Positions 12,001 through 23,668 of a stretch of 64,000 nucleotides of DNA are shown here, one piece after another. Position 1 is the first letter of the stretch; each line of letters begins with the position of its first letter. The notes beneath the pieces are model-generated. The model searched no databases. It saw only the letters and a list, made by a program, of their open reading frames with translations, and was not told the DNA's origin. The position numbers and the translations under genes were made by a program. Source of the DNA: Morella rubra (Eukaryota; Streptophyta; Magnoliopsida; Fagales; Myricaceae); the NCBI GenBank assembly GCA_003952965.2, contig CM025853.1, forward strand, positions 6,278,935 to 6,342,934, in the 5' to 3' direction.

Positions 12001-12550
12001 TACGTGAATTGATTGAAATGCCCATTTGATTACAAAATTACTAAAAATATATTTTTTAAAAAACATTAGAGTGTAAGAAATAAATAAAAATTTAAATAGT
12101 TAAATGAGATTTCATAAATACAATATCTTTTTAATTTTAAAAAAATATCACATACATCACAATTGGAGTGTAATATTCAAATTCTAACCCACCTGAAACA
12201 TGAAGATATGTCAGATTATCCCAAAAATAGCACGAGTACCAGTAATATTTTATAATGCTATAGCAGCAGATATAATAAGCAAAATCATACCAAAAGAAAA
12301 AGATACAAAATAACCCTGGCGTGATAGATCTTTTCTTTTTAATGAGTGGTGCAAAAACTCAAACATCAACCCCCCAAGCCCCCCAAGCAAATTGGCAGTC
12401 CCCCCCTCCCCTCGCGCAGCGGGGGCATGCACCAAATGTCAACCATAGTTGTTGACAATAATATTAAAAGAAAGCAAAAAAAGATAATATTACACCAAAA
12501 ACAACAATACTGTCAAACATATTGAAACAAAATGCTACTTAAAATCGCCT
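12000..12550. other. intergenic, no gene seen
   Basis: AT-rich sequence with one C-rich patch at 12370-12430. Nothing here is supported as a gene or element. Confidence 0.4.
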
Positions 12551-12552
12551 AA

Positions 12553-13165
12553 ATTTTTAACCCAACCCAATGAAATTTCTCTTCAATAATACCATCCATC
12601 GTGTCGCTTATTTCTACTCAAATAATTCATCCAATAACCCACCTTACCTTCTCTGAATTTTCTAAGCTTTCTTTCCAATAACTCACAAGATGATCCCAAT
12701 AGGATCCAAATAAACTTATTTCCTTTAGAAAAATTATCAAAATCTTGTTTAACTGTGCTGGCATCCATCCCCATATTAACCCTTATTGGATTTTGAAAGT
12801 GTCAAATTGACACAAAAGTGTCATTAGGATTCCTACACAGATTCATAATTTTGCACATTAAATCTTTCACAGACATTGGTAACGGTGGATACATCAAATA
12901 ACTTGAAAACAACCTTGAAAAGGTAAAGGGGGTGAGATTCGGAACCTATTTTTTATTGTAAAGTTACGTCTTAAAAAAAAAGGGCACAAGTTCATGAGAA
13001 TTGTTTGCAAAGAGTGTTGTTAAGCATTCAGATAGCGCACTTGGTTCAATAATAAGAATAAAATTGACTTCAACCAACTGTACTCACTTCGAGAGATGTT
13101 ACTAACAGAACGTGGTGTCGTGAGCTTGGAAATAACTTTGACATGATATAACTACTTGCATGCAA
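12553..13165 (-). pseudogene. sulfotransferase pseudogene 1
   Basis: The minus strand carries pieces of a cytosolic sulfotransferase, including a DFDNFSKGN segment (around 12720-12750) and the end-proximal GKVGYWMNYLS, which corresponds to the conserved GxVGDWKNxLT region. The N-terminal side (about 13080-13165) aligns in nucleotide detail with the second pseudogene at 23669-24655. Internal segments are missing and frames are broken. It belongs to the same local family as the intact gene at 25654-26649. Confidence 0.75.
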
Positions 13166-13379
13166 ATGCCGTCCCAACTCTGAGTGAGCCTAATAATAAT
13201 TATGAGTGATTTAATTGCGTCGTGATTCATGATTGGCAAATATTTTATATTTATATAATCAGTGGTTCAAACTGATACACCAACTGCCCAGGCACCAGAG
13301 TGATGGTGACACAGCCAGACTGCCAGAACAGTAAAGCCTGCAAACTTTTTACAGGAATTATTCTGCCTTTTCATTCTTG

Positions 13380-13990
13380 TCGTTTCCCAGTTTAGGTTGG
13401 AAGACGCGCCTTTTCCTCGGCACAAACTTTTTTCCTTCACTTTTTCTTGCTGCTCTTCGCATTGCTCGGAGGAAGTTTTCTTTTCGTTTTTGGTCAGTGC
13501 AGGGGGTCGGAGGCAATTTTTGCGGCCGGTAATAGTCATGATTACTGGAGTTGAATTATGTTATATTGTTTTGAATTGTGTACGAGCAGATTGACTGGGC
13601 CTTACTGGTGTAACAGCGGACCATGCACATTTTGTTCATGCCCTGTTCGGCAAGGAAGTATGAAAACACCGAAGTTGGGTCGGAAACTGCCGTTTATCAA
13701 TGAAGTTCTTATCCCTTTCAATTTCAAGTTCTTAGTATCTGTCATCTTTAGCACAACAAAATTTGAATTCAAAAGCAAAAGCACATAGTAAGTGCTTGTG
13801 CCTCAAATTATATCAAAAAATTTCAAAACAATTTTTTCGATTAAAATATCTGAAAATTTTGAAATTTTGATCAATAATACAACGAATATATTTTACTCCC
13901 GAGATGTCAACGTAAAAGTTGACAGCAATACAAGAAGTTTATTTTACGGTCGACATGTCAAACAAGCACAACAGAATTTACTGTACACAT
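13380..13990 (+). repeat. sulfotransferase-flank repeat, copy 1
   Basis: This closely matches 24970-25600, which lies just 3' of the intact sulfotransferase gene. Part of it recurs a third time at 30128-30351. The shared core begins GAAAACACC(G/A)AAGTT. No coding potential is convincing in any copy. It marks past duplication of the sulfotransferase locus. Confidence 0.8.
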
Positions 13991-14021
13991 GTCAAACAAG
14001 AGCCCAATATGTTACAAAGTA

Positions 14022-14095
14022 TCTTTAGTGTTCCTACGCAAATACACAACTTTGCATGTCATGTCTTTAATAGATGTTGGTAGCAAATATATGAC
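14022..14095 (-). pseudogene. sulfotransferase gene sliver (copy 2)
   Basis: Plus-strand bases 14022-14095 match 26155-26230 inside the intact sulfotransferase gene (the region encoding the 3'-phosphate-binding segment), same orientation. Together with the flank repeat at 13380-13990 it reproduces the flank-then-gene order seen at 24970-26649. Most of the gene is deleted. Confidence 0.65.
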
Positions 14096-14099
14096 ACTA

Positions 14100-14670
14100 T
14101 GATTTTGCATTTAAGTTCGCTGAGCTAAGATAAAGCTAAGGTTGAACGTAATTACATTCTAGAGATAACTCTCACAGATTTTAGAAATAGGACTGAATTT
14201 GAACTTCTTTTTCAAATTTGTTCATTCTTTCGTCTTATTTTCTTTCTCTTGAAAAATATTTTCATCTATTGGTTAAATTATTCTGCCAGTTTTTAGAGTT
14301 TAACTTATTCTCATATTGGTTCTTAAGTAATTTTTATTTTTTTTGTACCTTTGTAGTTTTTAACGTTTCTCAAATTGATCTTGCAATCAGATAACCAATG
14401 GAATTTACATAAGTGGCTGACGTTAACCACTTCAGATCTAATAACTACTTATACATCATAAAAAATGCTATCTCATTAAAATAAAAAATAAAAAATAAAA
14501 AATCTTAAAATAATGTGACTCGATGCCCTCGCAAAAGGCAAGAGCCAAACCCGGCCTTCTCCTTCTTCAATTCCCACCGATTCTTGCCTTTGCCTGGTCT
14601 CACTTCTTCTCTCTTGTGTGTGTATATATATATCTCTGAGTGAGCCGGTACCATTGCCGTTGCTCGAAGA
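14100..14670. other. intergenic
   Basis: AT-rich sequence with no gene. From about 14500 it turns into a leader-like, pyrimidine-rich stretch with a TATATATATA run at 14622-14632, just upstream of the BPG2-like pseudogene start. This may be that gene copy's former promoter. Confidence 0.4.
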
Positions 14671-14671
14671 A

Positions 14672-15550
14672 ATGGTTGTTTTGCTCTCAACAATAACTCA
14701 CTTCAGTACCGACCAAGTTGAGCCTGAAAAGTTTCAGCAACAGCGTTATACAAGAACAACCAATTACGGAAAATCGTCTTTTAACAGGTGAAATTCACTC
14801 TACCTCTCCATTTTCCTTCGCTTTTTCCCAATTTCCTCTTCTTTTACTAAGACCCACTTTTCGAAATCGATACTTGTTTTTGCTCAGGCTCGAGTACAAA
14901 GATAAACAATAAACATATCAAGAAAGTCTCATTTATTAACTTAGCAGTGAGGAATAACCTAACAACTACTGAACCAGCACAGAAAGTTAGTGGGAAAGTT
15001 ACGCCAAGAAGAAGTCGTAGAAACCCGGTTTTGAGTGAGGGAAGAGACAAGGATGAGAACTATGGGCCTATATGTCCTGGTTGCAGAGTTTTTATGCAAG
15101 ATAAGGACCCAAACCTTCCTGGGTATTATAAGAAAAGAGCAGAATTTTCAGAGGGTGAGGAGGGTATGATGGTTGAGTTTGAAGAGTTGGATGAAGAGGA
15201 AGAGGAAGACGAAGAAGAGGAGGAAGAGGAAGAGGAAGAACTAAGAAGAGTGTTTTGTGAATGGCATTGACAGTGAATTAGAGGATGATTAAAAAAAAAA
15301 AAGAATTAGAGGAGGGTGATTTGGGAATGGGGGATGAGTTTGATTGGGATTCAGATGAGTGGGAAGCTAAGGTAATGGAGGAAGAGAAAGGGAAATATTT
15401 GGCTTTGGATGGATTTGCTCCAGCGGGGGTGGGTTATGGTAATGTTAAGGAGGACACGGCTGAGAAAGCTAAGAAGAAGAAGGTATCGAAAGCGGAGAAG
15501 AGAGAATAGCGAGGGAGGGTCAGAAAGAGAGAGACGAGGTTTTACTGTTT
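14672..15550 (+). pseudogene. truncated BPG2-like (YqeH-type) chloroplast GTPase pseudogene
   Basis: Intact BPG2 is a chloroplast circularly permuted GTPase needed for plastid rRNA processing. Here only the 5' part is present. A start reading MVVLLSTITHFSTDQ lies at 14672. The zinc-binding lead segment PICPGCRVFMQDKDPNLPGY lies at about 15066-15125, then an acidic stretch rich in Glu (15175-15240), then DSDEWEAKVMEEE and LDGFAPAGVGYGNV, ending at KKKVSKAEKRE (about 15508). The order is that of the BPG2 N-terminus. The second CxxC half and the whole GTPase domain are absent. The acidic tract contains frame changes around 15250-15300 and a stop follows at 15508. It looks like a 5'-truncated duplicate, not a gene. 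Confidence 0.8.
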
Positions 15551-16480
15551 TAGGGCTGTACAGATTTGGGATTTGCTTTTAGTTCTGTTTTGGTCGGGAT
15601 AGAGTTGGAGGGATAACTAACGTGGCTATTTTAATCTAATTTTGGAATGCCACGTTGGATGAGACCCAATTCTTCCTTTTTTAAATGCGATGGCATATTG
15701 ACGTGGTTACTGTCAGTCACGTGGGTAAATTCTGTTAACTTATCTCACAACAGGATTAATTTGGAAAAGTTTACAAATTTCAGAGGTATCAGTAGAACAA
15801 AAATTAACTTAGAGACTAATATGAGAATTCGTTCAATTTCAGGGACTAGCGAGATAATTTAATCTCATCTATTTTCACTGGCTAAATTCTGTAAACATCA
15901 TAGTAAAGCTCCCAAAAATTTGTCTCAAGGTCTAAATGTGTAAACCACGTAGACATGTAAATACAATTAAATATATTAAATACTGTTGATTCCGCAGCCT
16001 AATATTTTTTTTTTTTTTTTTTTTACAGCCCAAGTAAGTAATTTATGCTGCGAAAGGGAGCGGTAGCGGGTAAGATATTTCAGTTGTACGGAAGCAATAA
16101 TGGCATGCGGGTCCTGGACATATGCATGGATGTGAATAATAATACGAAGTAACTCGAATTCTTATATGCAAGTATGAATTTTGTCACAAAATATTAACAT
16201 TTTAAGTTTTTATGCTAATTAATGGGCCTATCAAAATTAATAATAATAAATTTTAAAATCTTTTCTCTTTTCTCATCAAAGTATCTTTTTATATTATAAT
16301 GAACATAAAAAAATTTACTCAAATAATTTTTCTCTCACTGTTTCAATACTCTTATAAAATTATACCTTTTTTTACCTATTCTCACAAAATCTAATAAAAT
16401 TCCAATCTTCTCAATTTTCACAAACATTTTTTAAATATTTACACTAATTAAAGTTTGCAAACGCATCCAAATTTTATCGT
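15550..16480. other. intergenic with AT-rich MITE-like repeat
   Basis: No gene. Bases about 16200-16450 resemble the AT-rich repeat seen at 35040-35440 and 56934-57325 (phrases such as TTCTCATCAAA, CTCACTGTTTC and CTCACAAAATCTAATAAAA). A T-run sits at 16003-16024. Confidence 0.45.
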
Positions 16481-16550
16481 GCCAAGATTCTCTGAATATG
16501 TTGTCGCCAAAATCGCAGGCGGAGATGGACCGGATAACCGACAAGCAAAG
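16480..16550 (+). pseudogene. cupin-gene sliver
   Basis: The plus strand reads VPRFSEYVVAKIAGGDG, matching VPRFFVVAKLAGGDG near the end of exon 2 of the intact cupin gene (38735-39461), with a small insertion. Orientation is opposite to the intact copy. Nothing else of the gene remains here. Confidence 0.6.
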
Positions 16551-19132
16551 ATTATTCTCCCCTTAGTTGCTTGGTAATTATAGGGATGACGAGGACTACT
16601 CTTTGCCATTACCAAATTTTCAAGAGCTTCAGTACTTCTTTCGTAAGATGACTTCTCTCTCCCACCTGCAACGGTGCTGTTTCTCCAATATTGCGGTGCT
16701 TACTGGAGAAACAATAACAAAATAATTCTGTTTTTTTTTTCATATGTGAAAATACTAGACACCAAAAACAACTTAATACATAGCAATAGCATACTATAAG
16801 AGTTAAACGACGACTTATTGACATGGTTTCACTATAAAAAAAACAGGTCTTTAGCAGCGGTAGTTAAAAATGCCGTTACAAACTACCTATAGCGGTGGTT
16901 TTTTTAGCGACTGTCCCTAAAGACACGCTTTACTAACGTTTTTTACAAAATGCGGCTAAAAGTTCGATTTCTAATAATGTTTTGCAAAAAACGTCACTAA
17001 AAGTTCAATCTTTGCAAAACTCCGCTAATAAAAGTTCAATCTTTTACAACGTTTTTTCACAAACGACGCTAAAAGTCTAATTTTTAGCAGCGTTTGTGAA
17101 AAAAACGTTGTTAAAGGTATAAGCTATAGCAGCGGTCACTGTGACCGCCGCTATAGGTATAAGTGAAAATAATATTTGTATTTATTAATTATAAGTTATG
17201 TAATGTTAATAATTATTTTATATATTATTATATTCATTTTAATATATAATTTTATTTTACCATGTATTTGAAAATTTTTATTTTAAAGGACCTACTTAAT
17301 AAAATATGAAATTAGAGGTAGTGTTATGAAAATTGAAGTTGTTATATGATATATTTTAAATTAAACATATGGTTGTTATGGTAATTGCATATTTATTGAC
17401 TAAATCTAAGTAGTTTAGAAAACATCTATTATCATACTTATAATGAGCATATATATTTTGAATAATTAGTAATATAATACTATTTAATTAGGAAATATTA
17501 TTTAATTTCAAACAAAAAGATATTGTGAGATTAGCTTATGCAATTAAAATACATAACTTAACATATAGTCTTAGAGGTTATGATTTAGTCATATGTATAT
17601 AGGTACATATATATAAAGTACTTAGGTTAATTAGTACATATCATGCATATGATAAACACATATAACAAAATCATGCAATGTTATATAGAAAACATTATAC
17701 TTTTAAATTATAAATATTATATATTATTACTACCAACTTATTTTAATTAAGATTATTATACTAATTATGAAAAATAGTGTAAAATAATATGCTATGTACC
17801 TAATACTAAGTACCTTTGATTATATACCAAGCAATATACAGTTGATTATATAATCTAATTATTATTACTGATACCAATGCATACTACAATATGTATTACA
17901 ACTACGAACAAAGTAGTAATTAAAATAAATATATGCTAAATACTTTTAAACTAACAAAGTATAGGATGATTAAAAAGTCTCCCTTTATATGTAGTAATAA
18001 CAAAATAAATTTTATATTGTGATATAAATATTTGTTGACAATTGTCAAAGAAGAAAAAATAAAAAATAATTATTTATATATCGAACAAGATGGGAAAATT
18101 TTCATTTACCGCCGAACGGTTTCATTTAGTGCCAAACGTTTTCACTCCCCTCAACCTTTTAGATCAAAAACCCATCTTTTATTTTGTAAATTCTCAATCT
18201 CTGCTCAGCTCTCGTAAAGCAATTCATGACCTACAGGCTAACAGGAAGTTCTTCACCAGCAGGCTTCTCTCCCGATCCCCCCCACACCATTTGCGCCTCA
18301 CCCACTCTCATTGTGATTGCACGCTTTCAGTCGGTCTCATCTGCTCGCATCGTTGAGGAAGTACTACTGCGACAAGCAGTTTCAAGACACGCCGTATGCT
18401 CGGAAGCGCCATCTCCAAGGTCTCCACTACCTTAGAGCCAAGGCTCTGTCGTTCGATTCCCTCAATCGCCAAGGTCTCAGCCTCTTTTTCCTTTTCTTTT
18501 TCTGTAACCGAACATAGAGTCCGGCAATTAAAATTTCAAGTGTTTTTTGATTGCAGATGCGACCCAGGCTTATACCGTGGGAATTGCGAAAGGGGTCTGC
18601 AACCCTTTTTTCAATACGTTATAGTTTCTAGATGTCTATTGGATTGCTGTGTTCTTTGTTAACATCGTTGTTTATTGTATACTGCATAATCGGTTGAATT
18701 GCGAGTTAAGAGTAATCTTTGCGTTTTAGAATGACCACCGTGTAATATTGGGTTGGAGGCAAAGTTTTAACTTAGCCTTTCGTTTGGAAATTTGAGAAGG
18801 GCTTATAATTTCTGAAGCACCCACTTTCATTAGATACTGAATATTATTGGAGGCGAGGGTTACGTTTGCTTCTTGTTTGGAAACTTTATTGTGCTTGCTT
18901 TGATTATTCGAGTAGTATAAGTGGATGTTGAATTATGTCTTGAATGTGATTTTACATTAGCTTTTGGTATGGAAATATTTTGTCCTTGGATTAATATGTT
19001 CTTTTCCTCTTTTTTACTTCTGGGGCATGATCGTGGTAAAGGGGTTTTTCCAGTATGGGGATTCTTGCAAATCTTTTCATCCCAAGAATAGTTTACCGAA
19101 TGTGAATGCCCAAGGCGGATCAGGTATTCTTG

Positions 19133-20302
19133 GGGTTCAGTTAATATGCTGAGCCTTATTGTGCTGAGAGGTGCTGAGTGACGGTGGACATTCAAAGTAC
19201 ACAATCCAGCAGTCTACAACACGCCACCTCATTTAAAATGCAGATACCCACTTCCGACCCATTAGAGGATGACCTGCGATTTCAGACCCGGATCCCAGCT
19301 CTTCTTTTCGCGATTTCAGAAGGGGATCTCATCGTCGGCTTCGTCGCCCGCGCCCCCCTGTAAGTTGGGTTCTTCCAGTTCCCAAGCTTTTTTTCATTTG
19401 GTATAGACGCTAGAGGGTGGGTGGTGGGGATAGTTGAGAGGTTTGGCTTCAGTGTGTATTCAGGACTTGTTGAACAAGGAAATGGGATCTTCAGTTGAAT
19501 TTGCTGAAAATCAATAGAAAATAAAAGCATTCAAATTGTATAGAAATGGGACGGTCGTCGCTGTTTCTTAGTCGTTGCATTTTTTTTTTTTTGTATTGTG
19601 TTCATTCTCTGTTATGTAAATTAGGTGAATTTGTGGGTTCTTAAGTACGCCTCGCTATATTAGACCAAGTTAGTTGGGGGCTCTTGCGCTGAGGTGAATT
19701 TGTGGTGGCTCTTATGGATGGCACTCAAGAAACAGAGGACCAAACATCTGAAGTGCTTTCTGATAATGGATCGCAAAAGAAGCAGGAAACTGGTGATGAA
19801 ATGCTTGCTAGGCACAGGAAAGAGATTTCACAGCTGTAGAACAAGGACGTTGAACTAAAATAGGGGGCTGCCAAAGGTAGCAAGGCTGAACAGAAAGCTA
19901 AGAAGAAGCAGGTGGAGGAAGTGATTTCTCAAATTTCAGCAAAAGCTTAAAGAAAAACATGCTGAAGAACTTGCTTCATTAGGCTACAGCAGAAGTGATG
20001 GAGATGGAAAAAACAATCTTGACAATTTAGTGAAAGCCATCGCAGGGGTTTCTGTTACCAGTCAGCCTGACCAATCAAAGAGTAGCAAAAGTGCAAAGAG
20101 GCGAGGAAAAAAGCTCAGCAAGAAGAGATCCTCTTCTGAAATCGAGAAAAGAAAAGTTGAGATCTGGGTCTGAAATCGCGGGTCATCCTCTAATGGGTCG
20201 GAAGTGGGTATCTTCATTTTAAATGAGGTGGCGTGTTCTCGACCGCTGTGAACTTTGAATGTCCACCGTCACTCAGCACCTCTCAGCACATTAACCGAAC
20301 CT
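19133..20302. mobile_element. Mutator-like element (Pack-MULE) nested in the captured zinc-finger fragment
   Basis: Long terminal inverted repeats (about 150 bp) run inward from 19133 and from 20302. Both contain GTGCTGAGAGGTGCTGAGTG and CACCTCATTTAAAATG. A direct repeat GGTATTCTTG flanks the element (19123-19132 and 20303-20312), consistent with the 9-10-bp duplication of Mutator elements. At 1,170 bp there is no transposase. Between the repeats lies a fragment of an OTU-family gene. Confidence 0.88.
19714..20135 (+). pseudogene. captured OTU deubiquitinase N-terminal fragment (OTU5/OTUD6-like)
   Basis: The plus strand reads MDGTQETEDQ..., then LARHRKEISQL, AAKGSKAEQKAKKKQVEE, EELASLGYS, NLDNLVKAIAGVSVTSQ and SKSAKRRGKK. 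This is the coiled N-terminal region of plant OTU-domain cysteine proteases of the OTUD6 type, in family order. The catalytic OTU domain is absent. There are in-frame stops near 19836 and 19861 and frame loss near 19930. No introns are obvious within the fragment. It is carried by a Pack-MULE and is not functional. Confidence 0.8.
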
Positions 20303-22070
20303 GGTATTCTTGTCCCTACTGTATTCTTCTCTCATCGATTATTTTCTTTGTTTCGGGCTGCAGTTTTTATTTTTATTTTATTCATTTTATACTAGTGGGT
20401 TTCTGACTTTTCCAACGTTCAGGTACTGGCTTCATCGATAACAATAGATAATGGCTTGTTTGAACTTTGACTGCTGCTAGTTTATAGTAGTTCCTGACTT
20501 CATTGATTTTGCTTTTCTTAGTGGTATTTAAATGAGGTATAGAAACTATCGAAAATGTTTCTACAGCTTTTCAATCTCTTAGGATTGGGTCCTATTCTTG
20601 AAAATAGCATGTATGCATTGGATGATACTCACTCAGTATGTTATAGAACTAATAGTGGCACTAATGAAGTGAACTAGTTGGTGACGGTTGTGATGGTGTA
20701 AATGGTGTTGTGATGGAATGAGGAACTGGCAGCATAGGTGATGGTGCTGAAGTTGTATTATTTGTTAGAGAAAAAAAACAAATGGAATGTGTTTTTTGAA
20801 CTTTTGAGTTTATTGTTCCAAGCATACAAAAAGGGTTGCCCGGTTTAAATCTTTAGATATTAAATGGATCTATTAATTTGATTCAACCATAAAAAAATAA
20901 TATGATCTTTGAGTTTATTAGAGTCATCTATGATGGGACTGTTAGGCAATGTGGATTTTGTTTTTTTATATCCGATCCAGATAATACCCGATCCGATTCT
21001 ATTAAAAGTGTTTACAGTTTAAAACGAGATTTTTTTGTGAGGCTTAGTCCATGGAGTTGAGGCTTGGGCCGATACAGGGAAAATTTTTTGACCCGTCTTG
21101 GCTCGAAAAACGTTTGATGGTAAGATATTAACATAAATGAAGACTGTCATTAATTTTATTTTAAGTGTGTACTAAGCTCTTGTGTTTGTATTTATATATT
21201 TTTATCTTTGTTCATGTCATTACTGTTTGTTAATTTTCCAATATTGCAATTGCAAACAATGTTGATGGTGAGGGTGATGATACTTGTGGTAGTGCAGATG
21301 GTGCAAATAGTGCTGGAGCAGATGGTGCTGAAGCTGCTAAGGATTAAATTATAGTTATTTGTTGTTAAATGTCATTACTTGTTAGTTTTTAGATTACTGA
21401 GAAACTTTTAGAATTTATTTGTGTTTATTGCAAAACTTGTAAGACGTGGTTATTTAGTCAATGATGAAATATATTCTGTTTTATTACATTTCTTTTTTTG
21501 CATCAATCAATTAAAATCTATAATAAAATTTGTATTACATGAAAATATAGAAAAAAATGCAGGTTTTTGCACATGTATCTATTGCAATGTTTTTAAAATT
21601 GATATAGTGGCATTCAAAAAAAAAAAAAAAACCTAGTATAGACCTTAAAACGCTGCTATAGACATATAATAGCGTTTTTAAAATTGGATTTAGCGGCATT
21701 TTTAACAAACGCTGCAGTAGAGTAGTCTATAGCGGCGTTTTACAAACGCCGCAGTAGAGTAGTCTATAGCGGTGTTTTAGAAACGCTGCTAAAGACTTGC
21801 AGTAGTGTTTCAAGAAATGTTGCAAAAAGAGCATAATTGTGTTTCGGGTCTATAGCGGCGATCACAAACGCTGCTAGACGACCGCTGTTATAGATCGACG
21901 TCTTCACCCGTAGTCGCCTAAACTGTTGCTATAGACCTATTGCAATAGATCTATAGCGACGGTTGCAACCTCCGCTAAAAAATCGCTGCTTAAGATAAAA
22001 TCGCTGCTAAATCTATAGCAGTGATTTTTTTGACCTTTAGTAGTGGTTTCTGGTTGGTTTTTTTGTAGTG

Positions 22071-22689
22071 ATTAATTTTCTATTTTTCAAAACAAAACTC
22101 CATTGTTTCTAAGATCTTGACCATGAACAGATTATAATTGCATATCATTCTTATTCATTTCTAGGATTCTCATACAAAAAGAAAAAAATTTCAAATTACA
22201 AATAATTTAGAAATTTTAATTTACTTAATGCCCCAATGCCCTAGATGGTTGCAAATACGAGCTTTGAGATTCACGAGGTTGAGAGACAACAGTTTGGGCA
22301 TGAAGAGGATGACATAGAAAGTTGCAGAGGGTAGCTCTGATGCACTAAATTATTATGAACTATTATAGATTATGCACCTTACGGCTTACACATTAAATTA
22401 TTATGCTTGGGGCATTGGAGACACAAATTACTTATCTCTAACACATTGTACACTTCATCTATTTTTTCTATCACATTAAGCGGAAAGTATATTTTTTAAT
22501 ATAAAATACCGAATATGCTTGTAAATATAACCTTCTATTCAGGTGACTTTTTTAAGGGAATACATATTTTGTATTTTTAAAAAAATTCAATTTTTGTCTA
22601 ATTTGACCTAGACGGAGTGTGCAATATGTTTAGGATAGGTAGTTTGTGGAAGCAATATCTCAAACGTGGTAATACTTTATGGTACAAGG
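22071..22689. other. intergenic, no gene seen
   Basis: AT-rich sequence. A short phrase near 22250 (CGAGCTTTGAGATTCACG) recurs in altered form near 27108 and 34360, suggesting a shared repeat whose ends I could not place. Confidence 0.4.
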
Positions 22690-23034
22690 TAGGGGTGTCC
22701 AAAGGCCGGTTCGGTCCGGTCTGGGCTGGCCAAATCGGAGTTGCAGAGGGCAAAGGGACCGGACCGGTCTGGTTTAGTCGATTTGGGCCTGTTCGAATTG
22801 GGCCAGTTTCACCATTGGGGAGGACGCGAAAATCGTTTTAAGTTTTTTTTTTTTAAATTAAAAAACCGGTTCGGACCGGTCTGGAGCAGTATACTCTGGT
22901 CCGATACCGGTTTTTCTATGTATGAAACCGGGACCGGACTAGAGTATACCGATTTCACCGGACCGGCCATTCCGGTAAGCTTTTTCTTACCGATTTGTCC
23001 AGAACCGGTCCGGTTGGTTCTTTGGACACCCCTA
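22690..23034. mobile_element. hAT-type MITE
   Basis: The terminal inverted repeats are TAGGGGTGTCCAAAG and CTTTGGACACCCCTA. A perfect 8-bp duplication GTACAAGG lies at 22682-22689 and 23035-23042. The 345-bp interior is rich in CCGGTCCGGT-type repeats. It has no coding capacity. The ends differ from the hAT element at 5429-6674. Confidence 0.92.
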
Positions 23035-23660
23035 GTACAAGGTGCAAAACTAAAGAAGTTTGTGGGTGAAAAATGTATTTTTTCTCATTAGTTTTAGTGT
23101 AAATATATTTTACACCCTTCTATTATACAAAACATTTTTCACTCTAAACTATTTTTTTATTACATTTTACTCATCAACTACCGATTTCAAACACTATACT
23201 TCGTGTATTAAAAATTTTTCTCGTCAAAAACTTTATAGAATAAAATTATCATTTCAGCACCAAAAAATTATTTTTCATTTAAATTGACGGAAAATTTTAA
23301 CGGAATATGTAAATATTTGAAATCAATAGTTGATGAGTTGAATGTAACAAAAATACTAATTTTTAGATGCAATGTATCAAGACCTGTGAGTACATATATA
23401 GTATATTTATTCATTTTTATACTATTTTAGTACGCTTGTCCCACATGTATTGTACCCATACGAAACTAGCATGAGTTGATGATGATCCATCCAGTCCATG
23501 TGCTCTTTATTTTTTATTCTGAAAATCCATTGGGTCTGTTCATATATAGTGGGAGGTGAATTCGAATTTGCTCCCATTCGATATCTTTCAACAAAAATTC
23601 CAACAAGAATAGTTTCTTCTCCCTCCGATCCAAAGGTTTCTACCATTAGCGCTATCCTTC
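23035..23660. other. intergenic, no gene seen
   Basis: AT-rich sequence. From about 23560 on it may be the former 5' flank of the sulfotransferase pseudogene that follows. Confidence 0.4.
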
Positions 23661-23668
23661 TAACAAAT

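Larger units (their letters stand above)
18340..20330 (+). pseudogene. captured CCCH/U1-type zinc-finger gene fragment (ZMAT5 / U11-U12 20K-like)
   Basis: At about 18355-18470 the plus strand encodes KYYCDKQFQDTPYARKRHLQ and on through GLHYLRAKALSFDSLNRQ, a U1-type zinc-finger signature missing part of the first Cys pair. An intron-like stretch ends in TTGCAG at about 18556. At 18557-18625 a piece reads DATQAYTVGIAKGVCNPFF, and at about 19040-19122 FFQYGDSCKSFHPKNSLPN, the second half of a CCCH finger. The reading continues after the nested Mutator-like element (GSGIL-VPTVFF across 19132/20303). In plants this architecture belongs to the minor-spliceosome U11/U12 20K (CCCH protein 3) family. 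Introns are retained, parts are missing and no start is clear. It is a captured, non-functional copy. Confidence 0.75.
16830..22070. mobile_element. second non-autonomous CACTA transposon carrying gene fragments (Pack-CACTA 2)
   Basis: The left end is CACTATAAAA at 16830 and the right end is TTTTTTGTAGTG ending at 22070. The flanking triplets are TTT and ATT, so the 3-bp target duplication is imperfect. The subterminal zones (about 16850-17165 and 21640-22055) carry the same GCAGCGGTC-type units as Pack-CACTA 1. The AT-rich zone at 17165-17350 is the reverse complement of about 8380-8530 in Pack-CACTA 1, so the two are one family in opposite orientations. No transposase frame is visible. The interior carries a zinc-finger gene fragment and a nested Mutator-like element. 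Confidence 0.82.

Noticed and set aside
18032-18260. Upstream frame MGKFSFTAERF... as the start of the zinc-finger gene
   Set aside because: It does not join in frame to the zinc-finger exon and has no family match, so it is more likely transposon interior.
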